64,000 nucleotides of DNA, from assembly GCF_002113025.1 (NCBI RefSeq), contig NZ_NEJH01000018.1:1-64000 (forward strand), read 5' to 3'. Origin of the DNA: Pseudomonas sp. B28(2017) (GTDB lineage: Bacteria; Pseudomonadota; Gammaproteobacteria; Pseudomonadales; Pseudomonadaceae). Under the pieces are notes generated by a model that saw only the letters and a list, made by a program, of their open reading frames with translations, searched no databases and was not told the DNA's origin. The translations under genes were made by a program, and so were the position numbers. This document shows, piece by piece, positions 58,662 through 64,000 of the stretch; the first letter of the stretch is position 1, and each line of letters starts with the position of its first letter.

Positions 58662-59397
58662 ACTCGACTGCACGGCTTGCCAGACATTGATGCATGGCTA
58701 TCTGGACCAGGAACTTGACCCTGCGACCGCGGCGCAAGTGGCCGGGCATTTGGCCGAGTGCGCCGAGTGCGCGCGCCAGCACGATCAGGCAAGGCTGCTG
58801 ATGACCAGCGTCAAGCAACGGGCGCCGTACTACGCGGCACCGGCGTCGCTGACCTCCCGGGTATTGGCCCCCGAGGCGCCTGCATCCCGTACTCTGGAGC
58901 GTTGGCGAGCGTGGTTCGCGCCGGCGTTTTCAGCGGCGGCGCTGGCCCTGGCGGTGATGCTTTATGTGGCGACGCCAGGCAGCGAACAGCCTTTGATGGA
59001 CGAGGCCGTCTCCAGCCATGTTCGCTCATTGATGGGCGAACATTTGAACGATGTGGTGTCGTCCGACCGCCATACCGTGAAACCCTGGTTCACCGGCAAG
59101 CTCGACTTCTCGCCTCCGGTATTCGATTACTCGGCGCAGGGTTTTCCACTGTTGGGCGGGCGCCTGGATTACCTGCAGCACCAGACCACGGCGGCCCTGA
59201 GTTACGGGCGCAACAAGCACATTATCAATGTGTTCATCCTGCCCACGCCGCAGGCCGACAAACCGCGCCGGAGCGAAACGATCCGCGGCTTCAACGTGGT
59301 GTCCTGGCAAGAGAATCACATGCGGTTCGTTCTGGTTTCGGACCTTGAGAAAAGTGAGCTGGAGGCATTCGGCCTGTTGCTCAAAAACGGCGCCTGA
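58654..59397 (+). CDS. Zinc-finger anti-sigma factor
   Basis: This 247-residue membrane anti-sigma factor opens with a ZAS-type zinc finger: CTACQTLMHGYLDQELDPAT with HLAECAEC (His-x3-Cys-x2-Cys). One membrane helix follows near residues 88-106 (PAFSAAALALAVMLYVATPG). A periplasmic domain of about 135 residues (VKPWFTGKLDFSPPVFDYSA, YGRNKHIINVFILPTP) completes it. It should hold the upstream ECF factor until a periplasmic signal arrives. The eight-base overlap implies coupled translation. Confidence 0.9.
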   Translation: MNELDCTACQTLMHGYLDQELDPATAAQVAGHLAECAECARQHDQARLLMTSVKQRAPYYAAPASLTSRVLAPEAPASRTLERWRAWFAPAFSAAALALAVMLYVATPGSEQPLMDEAVSSHVRSLMGEHLNDVVSSDRHTVKPWFTGKLDFSPPVFDYSAQGFPLLGGRLDYLQHQTTAALSYGRNKHIINVFILPTPQADKPRRSETIRGFNVVSWQENHMRFVLVSDLEKSELEAFGLLLKNGA

Positions 59398-59422
59398 AAT
59401 TTCCTGACCAGACACCCACCCC

Positions 59423-59526
59423 CTGTAGGAGCAAGCCTGCTCGCGAAAAAACCAATGGCACCGTTGGGTATCTGGTTTTACGCGTTATCGTTCACGACCA
59501 TCGCGAGCAGGCTCGCTCCTACAAGG
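59423..59526. repeat. REP doublet (BIME-like), type A
   Basis: CTGTAGGAGCAAGCCTGCTC and CATCGCGAGCAGGCTCGCTC flank a spacer with GGTATCTGG and TTCACGACCATC. It is the same composite as 36646-36750. Confidence 0.75.
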
Positions 59527-59548
59527 GTTATGTGTTGTTCAGTGGATC

Positions 59549-60463
59549 TCAGGCATGCCGCTTGCGATACTCCCCCGGCGCAATGCCGAAGCGCGATTTG
59601 AACGCGGTGGAGAAGTAGCTCGAATCGGAAAAACCCCACGAATACCCCAGCACCGACAACTTCTGTTCCTTGCCCGATTGGCGCAGGGATTCGGCGCACA
59701 GGTCCAGGCGACGGTTCTTGATATAGCGCGCCACCACCAGGCCTTTCTTGGCAAACATCCGGTACAGGCCACGGGTGGACATGCCGACTTCCCGCGCCAG
59801 CCATTCCGGGCACAGGTCCTCGGAGCGAATGTTTTCGTCAATGCAGGTCAGCGTCTTGCGGAAGATCCGCTCATGGGCATCGCTGCAGTCGTCGGTCTGG
59901 CTGATCGCCGGACGCAGCAGGCTGACAATTGCCTCCAGGGTCGCTTCGCTTTCCTGTCGGGTCAGGTGCTGCTGGCGGGTCGCATCGAGGATCAACCGGT
60001 GCGACAGCATCGCGATGGGCGAGGTAGCGGCAATCCGGTGGCCGCACCTGACCTGATTGAAGCGCAGGGTTTGCTCGACCAGTTGATACGGCAGGATCAA
60101 CGACAACTGTCGGGAGTTTTCGCTGTAGGTGAAGTCGCTGGGCCGCGAGGCATCGATCAGCGTGATGTCACCGGGGGACAACAGGACCTTGTCGTCGCCC
60201 TGGGCCATGCCTGCCGTGCCGTCGAGCTGGAACACCGCAAAATACTTGCCGCCCTCGCCCGCCGCAACTTCCTGGGGCGTACGGTACAAACGCGCCTGGC
60301 ACGCGTCGACGAAACTGAGTTTGAGCGCATCGCTCTGGTATTCGCGGATGCGCCCGGCAAACTCGCTGCCCAGGGGTTGTGCGTTGAAAGCGCCACAGAT
60401 CTGGTTGATCTGATGGATCCACTGGTCGAACCCATCATGGCGCTGTGCTGTTGTAGAAATCAT
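59549..60463 (-). CDS. feaR: AraC-family regulator FeaR
   Basis: This 304-residue AraC/XylS regulator has a FeaR-like N-terminal domain: FDQWIHQINQICGAFNAQPL, then VLLSPGDITLIDASRPSDFT. The C-terminal DNA-binding domain is LAREVGMSTRGLYRMFAKKG with GFSDSSYFSTAFKSRFGIAP. In E. coli FeaR activates tynA and feaB in response to arylacetaldehydes. The amine oxidase gene in the same neighbourhood and the adjacent paa regulator support this name. The start at 60463 has GAGG six bases upstream. Confidence 0.82.
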   Translation of the reverse strand: MISTTAQRHDGFDQWIHQINQICGAFNAQPLGSEFAGRIREYQSDALKLSFVDACQARLYRTPQEVAAGEGGKYFAVFQLDGTAGMAQGDDKVLLSPGDITLIDASRPSDFTYSENSRQLSLILPYQLVEQTLRFNQVRCGHRIAATSPIAMLSHRLILDATRQQHLTRQESEATLEAIVSLLRPAISQTDDCSDAHERIFRKTLTCIDENIRSEDLCPEWLAREVGMSTRGLYRMFAKKGLVVARYIKNRRLDLCAESLRQSGKEQKLSVLGYSWGFSDSSYFSTAFKSRFGIAPGEYRKRHA

Positions 60464-60564
60464 GTCAGGCCTCACGCAGGGTTATTTTTATTGTCTACGT
60501 CAATCCACACGACATCGGATGCTTCAAGTCTCCTGAACAGCACCACTCCCTGAACAATGACGTG

Positions 60565-61488
60565 CTATTTCAGTCCGCCAAAACGCCGGTAGAAGCTTTC
60601 CCCCACATCCGGCAACGGGCCGTCGGCCGTTTCCAGTGCAGCATTCAGCCATTCTTCAGCCTTGGCGTAGATCAAACGGTAAATGTTGCGGCATAACTGG
60701 CGGGCGGCGCGGCCTTCCCAATCGCCGGGCAACAACTCGTCCGGCAGTTGCGGGTCACGCAGCAGCAGCTTGCGGTACTCGTGAATCAACAACACCCGTG
60801 CCAGGAAGCAGTCGGCCGGTTGCAGGTTTTCCTGCTCGCGCAACGCTTGCCACAACGGTCGGAACAACTGGATGAACTCGCTGTAGTGCGCGGCCAGCTC
60901 CTCGATGTTCCAGCTCTCGCGTACTTGCAGGCGCAGCGCCTTGGAGGCCAGTACATCCTGGGCGGTGGTTTCGAAGACGATGGTATCTTCCTGCGCGCCG
61001 AGGTCGAGCAGGGTCGCGTTGACGTCGGAACGGTCACTGCGCGGACAGGCCAGCACCACCGGCGAAATCGCACCGAAGCCTTGCCACTCAAGCTCCTCGC
61101 GCACCTGTTTGCGTTTGTCCTGGGTCAGTTGCGAGAGCATCACCAGGCACCAGGAGCCATCCCAAGCCGGCATCGTGGTGCTGTAGACGCGCTTGAACGC
61201 CTTGTCGAAACGCCGGCGACCGGTGCCGGTCAGGCTGTAATAGCTACGACGGCCGACTTTCTCGGCGGTCAGCCAGCCTTCCTTGGTCAGGCGAAAAATC
61301 GACGTACGGATCAGCCGTTCGTTGATACCGATGGGTTCGAGCAATTGAATCAGGCTGCCCAGCCAAACAGTGCCGCCATGGGGTTCGATGGCATCCCCGT
61401 ACAACGTGATGATCAAGGAACTGGCGCGGATCGGCGTCTGTTCCTGGAAGCGTGTAATCAAATGGTTCAAGGGGGTCAGGGACGACAT
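60565..61488 (-). CDS. paaX: PaaX, phenylacetate-pathway repressor
   Basis: This 307-residue PaaX-type repressor has LNHLITRFQEQTPIRASSLI, then LGSLIQLLEPIGINERLIRT and FRLTKEGWLTAEKVGRRSYY. This is the GntR-like winged helix of PaaX. A C-terminal ligand-binding part follows. PaaX blocks the paa genes until phenylacetyl-CoA binds. It lies downstream of paaY on the same strand (48-base gap), and the catabolic genes lie opposite. Confidence 0.92.
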   Translation of the reverse strand: MSSLTPLNHLITRFQEQTPIRASSLIITLYGDAIEPHGGTVWLGSLIQLLEPIGINERLIRTSIFRLTKEGWLTAEKVGRRSYYSLTGTGRRRFDKAFKRVYSTTMPAWDGSWCLVMLSQLTQDKRKQVREELEWQGFGAISPVVLACPRSDRSDVNATLLDLGAQEDTIVFETTAQDVLASKALRLQVRESWNIEELAAHYSEFIQLFRPLWQALREQENLQPADCFLARVLLIHEYRKLLLRDPQLPDELLPGDWEGRAARQLCRNIYRLIYAKAEEWLNAALETADGPLPDVGESFYRRFGGLK

Positions 61489-61536
61489 GGGCGTTCCGCG
61501 TAAAAAAAGAAAAGGAATATACCGAAAACCTGCCAG

Positions 61537-62148
61537 TTAATCGCAAATCCCCTTGTGGGAGCGAGCCTTGGGCCGCAACCCTCTGTCGCTGATGCGCGGG
61601 CGATCAGCCTCCGGCTCGCTCAGCGGTTCGCAAACCTGCATCTGCGTGAGGCACCGCTTGGCCAGCGCCTGGTACTCATGTGTGCCCGCCTGTTTCCACG
61701 TCACTTCCTGATCGCTGAGGGTGCGCTTGATGCTCGCCGGTGCGCCCATGACCAGCGACTGCTCCGGACATTCGAAGCCGGCCTTGACGAACGCCGCCGC
61801 CGAAACGAATGAACGCGGGCCGATCCGGGCGTTGTCCATCACCACCGCATTCATGCCTACCAAGGCGTCGGCGCCGATCCGACAACCGTGCAGCACCGCG
61901 CCGTGGCCAATGTGGCCGTTGCGCTCGACCACGGTGTCGCTATCGGGGAAACCGTGCATCACGCAGGTGTCCTGCAGGTTGGCGCCCTCCTCCAGCACGA
62001 TCCGCCCGAAATCCCCGCGCAGGCTGGCCAGCGGACCGACATAGCAATGCGGGCCGATGATCACGTCACCGATCAATACGGCGGACGGGTGCACATAGGC
62101 GCTCGGGTCAACCACCGGGGTCAGGCCATCAAGGCTGTAGCAGGTCAT
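61537..62148 (-). CDS. paaY: PaaY, phenylacetate-pathway hexapeptide-repeat thioesterase
   Basis: PaaY (203 aa from ATG 62148) is a left-handed beta-helix protein related to gamma-carbonic anhydrases. It cleaves dead-end CoA thioesters formed in phenylacetate degradation. Hexapeptide repeats run through VHPSAVLIGDVIIGPHCYVG and GHIGHGAVLHGCRIGADALV. The metal-site histidines lie in VMHGFPDSD and IGHGAVLHG. The family's normal end (GLRPK) is followed by an extra ARSHKGICD, encoded by a REP fragment that has invaded the 3' end. It is the first gene of paaYX. Confidence 0.9.
   Translation of the reverse strand: MTCYSLDGLTPVVDPSAYVHPSAVLIGDVIIGPHCYVGPLASLRGDFGRIVLEEGANLQDTCVMHGFPDSDTVVERNGHIGHGAVLHGCRIGADALVGMNAVVMDNARIGPRSFVSAAAFVKAGFECPEQSLVMGAPASIKRTLSDQEVTWKQAGTHEYQALAKRCLTQMQVCEPLSEPEADRPRISDRGLRPKARSHKGICD
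61552..61570. repeat. REP fragment inside the paaY 3' end
   Basis: CTTGTGGGAGCGAGCCTTG is a truncated REP unit. On the paaY strand it is read in frame and supplies the last codons of the protein. Confidence 0.7.
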
Positions 62149-62190
62149 GAAAGCGTCCTTCACAAAGCGATGCAAATAATGGCTATTTTT

Positions 62191-62419
62191 GTATCACATC
62201 ACTTTTCCAATCACAAAGACTAAAAAGCGTATCACTTGAAATACACCTTTCCGACGAATGCCAATGATCTGCTGAAATCGGGGTTAAACCCATTATATTC
62301 AGGGATAAATCCGCCATCCACGCGCCTTTACCAGTAAGCAGATCGATCGAAAGACGCAGCAATAAGACACACTAAATCCATTTTAGTATTGCATTTACGT
62401 ATCACGTTGTAGCTATACT
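62191..62419. promoter_or_regulatory. paa divergent control region with GTATCAC repeats
   Basis: GTATCAC occurs at 62191-62197, 62229-62235 and 62399-62405, all on the plus strand, within the roughly 350-base gap between divergent paaY and paaF. The third copy lies between a possible -35 (TTGCAT, 62389) and -10 (TATACT, 62414). These repeats are candidates for PaaX binding. The spacer of 19 bases between the promoter hexamers is long, so the promoter itself is uncertain. No gene is seen in this gap. Confidence 0.45.
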
Positions 62420-62496
62420 TGGGCAAAACCGGCCCCTGCGGCCGATCCAATAACGAGCCGGCACCACGCCGAGCGTGCACCGTGAGGGCATCCGCC

Positions 62497-63270
62497 ATGC
62501 CTCTAACCCTTGCCGTCGAACTGATCGAGCCCGGCGTCCGCCTGATTACCCTGCAACGCCCGCAAGCCCTGAACGCTCTGACCACCGAGTTGCTGGGCGA
62601 ACTGGCCGACGAACTGAATGCCGCGCAAGCCGACCCGGACACCCGCGCCGTGGTTCTCACTGGCAGCCGCAAGGCCTTCGCCGCTGGCGCCGACATCAAG
62701 GAAATGGCCGAGCGCAACCTGGTCGGCATCCTCGACGATCCGCGCCAGGCGTCGTGGCAAACCATCACCCGCTTCAGCAAACCGCTGATCGCCGCGGTCA
62801 ACGGCTTCGCCCTCGGCGGTGGCTGTGAACTGGCGATGCATGCCGACATCATCATTGCCGGCGAGGACGCCCGCTTCGGCCAACCGGAAATCAACCTCGG
62901 GATCATGCCCGGCGCCGGTGGCACCCAACGCCTGCTGCGCGCCGTCGGCAAATCCATGGCCATGCAGATGGTGCTGACTGGCGAGCCGATCGACGCCCGC
63001 CAGGCCCAACGCGCCGGCCTGGTCAGCGAAGTGACGCAACCGGAATTTACCGTCGACCGCGCCCTGCACATCGCCCGCAGCATCGCGGTCAAGGCGCCAC
63101 TGGCCGTGCGCCTGGCCAAGGAAGCGCTGCTCAAGGCCATGGACACCGACCTGGCCAGCGGCCTGCGCTTCGAGCGCCACGCCTTCACCGTGCTGGCCGG
63201 TACCCGCGACCGCGATGAAGGCATTGCCGCCTTCCAGGAAAAGCGCAGCCCGACTTTCACTGGGCAATAA
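62497..63270 (+). CDS. paaF: PaaF, 2,3-dehydroadipyl-CoA hydratase
   Basis: This 257-residue enoyl-CoA hydratase of the crotonase superfamily has the CoA-binding motif KAFAAGADIKEMAE. The two catalytic glutamates appear in ALGGGCELAMHADI and QPEINLGIMPGAGGTQRL. With paaX, paaY and paaG adjacent, the role is hydration of 2,3-dehydroadipyl-CoA in the phenylacetyl-CoA pathway. The ATG at 62497 has GAGGG eight bases upstream. A longer frame to 62419 is rejected. It is first in the rightward paa operon. Confidence 0.9.
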   Translation: MPLTLAVELIEPGVRLITLQRPQALNALTTELLGELADELNAAQADPDTRAVVLTGSRKAFAAGADIKEMAERNLVGILDDPRQASWQTITRFSKPLIAAVNGFALGGGCELAMHADIIIAGEDARFGQPEINLGIMPGAGGTQRLLRAVGKSMAMQMVLTGEPIDARQAQRAGLVSEVTQPEFTVDRALHIARSIAVKAPLAVRLAKEALLKAMDTDLASGLRFERHAFTVLAGTRDRDEGIAAFQEKRSPTFTGQ

Positions 63271-63321
63271 AGCGGCCACAGAAATCCGAACTCGAATGAC
63301 CTCCAAGAGAGCGCCAAGACC

Positions 63322-64000
63322 ATGAACTTCGAACACATCCTGTTTTCCATCGAGGCCGGCGTCGCCCTGCTCAGCCTCAACCGGCCGGACCAGCTCAACA
63401 GCTTCAACACCCAGATGCATGGCGAAGTGAAGGAAGCGCTGAAACAAGTGCGGCAGAACCCGGACGTGCGCGTACTGCTGCTGACCGGTGAAGGTCGCGG
63501 TTTCTGCGCCGGGCAGGACCTGAGCGACCGCAACGTCGCGCCGGGCAGCGAGGTGCCGGATCTGGGCGAGTCAATCGAGAAGTTCTACAACCCGCTGATC
63601 CGCCAGTTGCGCGACCTGCCGCTGCCGGTGATCTGCGCGGTCAACGGCGTGGCCGCCGGTGCCGGCGCCAACATTCCGCTGGCTTGCGACCTGGTATTGG
63701 CCGCGCGCTCGGCCAGCTTCATCCAGGCGTTCTGCAAGATCGGCCTGATCCCGGATTCCGGTGGCACCTGGACCTTGCCGCGCCTGGTCGGCATGGCCCG
63801 CGCCAAGGCCCTGGCCCTGCTCGGCAATCGCCTGAGCGCCGAACAGGCCGAGCAATGGGGCCTGATCTACCGCTGCGTGGAAGACGCCGAGCTGCGCGAT
63901 GAAGCGCTGAAACTGGCCCACCACCTCGCCACGCAACCGACCTACGGTCTGGCGCTGATCAAGCGCAGCCTGAACGCCAGCCTGAGCAACAGTTTTGACG
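63322..64000 (+). CDS. paaG: PaaG, ring-epoxide isomerase (3' end beyond window)
   Basis: This crotonase-superfamily protein is cut by the window edge after about 226 residues. It has the CoA motif GRGFCAGQDLSDRNV. The first hydratase glutamate is replaced by Asn (AAGAGANIPLACD), and an acid, Asp145, sits in GLIPDSGGTW. That is the isomerase pattern of PaaG, which converts ring-1,2-epoxyphenylacetyl-CoA to the oxepin and later shifts a double bond. It follows paaF by 51 bases in the same operon. Confidence 0.9.
   Translation, partial: MNFEHILFSIEAGVALLSLNRPDQLNSFNTQMHGEVKEALKQVRQNPDVRVLLLTGEGRGFCAGQDLSDRNVAPGSEVPDLGESIEKFYNPLIRQLRDLPLPVICAVNGVAAGAGANIPLACDLVLAARSASFIQAFCKIGLIPDSGGTWTLPRLVGMARAKALALLGNRLSAEQAEQWGLIYRCVEDAELRDEALKLAHHLATQPTYGLALIKRSLNASLSNSFD

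Noticed and set aside
1128..59526. Repeated GAGCGAGC/GCTCGC units as a possible dispersed CRISPR-like system
   Set aside because: They are isolated or paired palindromes at gene ends with no regular spacer array and no cas genes. They fit Pseudomonas REP elements.

Overview
The window looks like ordinary chromosome of a Pseudomonas of the P. fluorescens group. It is GC-rich and densely coded. Short REP-like palindromes with a GTAGGAGCGAGC / GCTCGCGA core sit in many of the gaps. Several neighbourhoods are typical of the genus: gudPD, ampR-ampC, selD-selU, a fec-type iron module, and paaYX opposite paaFG. No phage, integrase, insertion sequence, CRISPR array, rRNA or tRNA was recognised. Family and gene names come from reading motifs and from memory, not from a database search.

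Positions 1-9 kb carry mixed genes: a partial glycosyltransferase, a DUF480 protein, a shikimate-dehydrogenase-like/cupin pair, small proteins, an AI-2E transporter, the U32 protein TrhP, and a LysR regulator opposite a DMT exporter. At 8.5-12.2 kb a GntR regulator faces glucarate transporter and dehydratase genes. At 12.2-14.5 kb AmpR faces an AmpC beta-lactamase. From 14.5 to 27 kb come a TauE/SafE permease, an aldo/keto reductase, DNA polymerase II, a CBS protein, two GSTs, a secreted protein with eight 13-residue repeats, a FAD monooxygenase, and a zinc-type HemB. At 27-33 kb are a histidine-phosphatase-like protein, the selD-selU operon, a quinone-oxidoreductase-like enzyme, an AraC regulator and a metallothionein.

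At 33-43.5 kb two chemoreceptors flank a Na+/H+-antiporter-like permease. These are followed by an MHS-family transporter and a two-component system with PepSY proteins. One PepSY gene is a clear pseudogene. The order resembles the P. aeruginosa ctpM-tlpQ-carSR neighbourhood as I remember it. From 43.7 to 50 kb are a patatin-like protein, QueD, an alpha/beta hydrolase with an Asp nucleophile, cytosine deaminase, and a DapF-like protein that has lost both catalytic cysteines and lies opposite an MFS exporter.

From 50 kb to the end, a FecI-FecR-FecA module is followed by a region fitted for arylalkylamine and phenylacetate use. It contains a periplasmic copper amine oxidase, its AraC-type regulator FeaR, PaaX, PaaY, and the CoA-pathway enzymes PaaF and PaaG (cut by the window edge). 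Amines would be oxidised to aldehydes in the periplasm, and phenylacetate would be degraded as CoA thioesters. Inside this region sits an ECF sigma/anti-sigma pair opposite a metallophosphoesterase and a cupredoxin. Their shared promoter region holds two mirror-image copies of a GGAATA-N16-GGTT signal.
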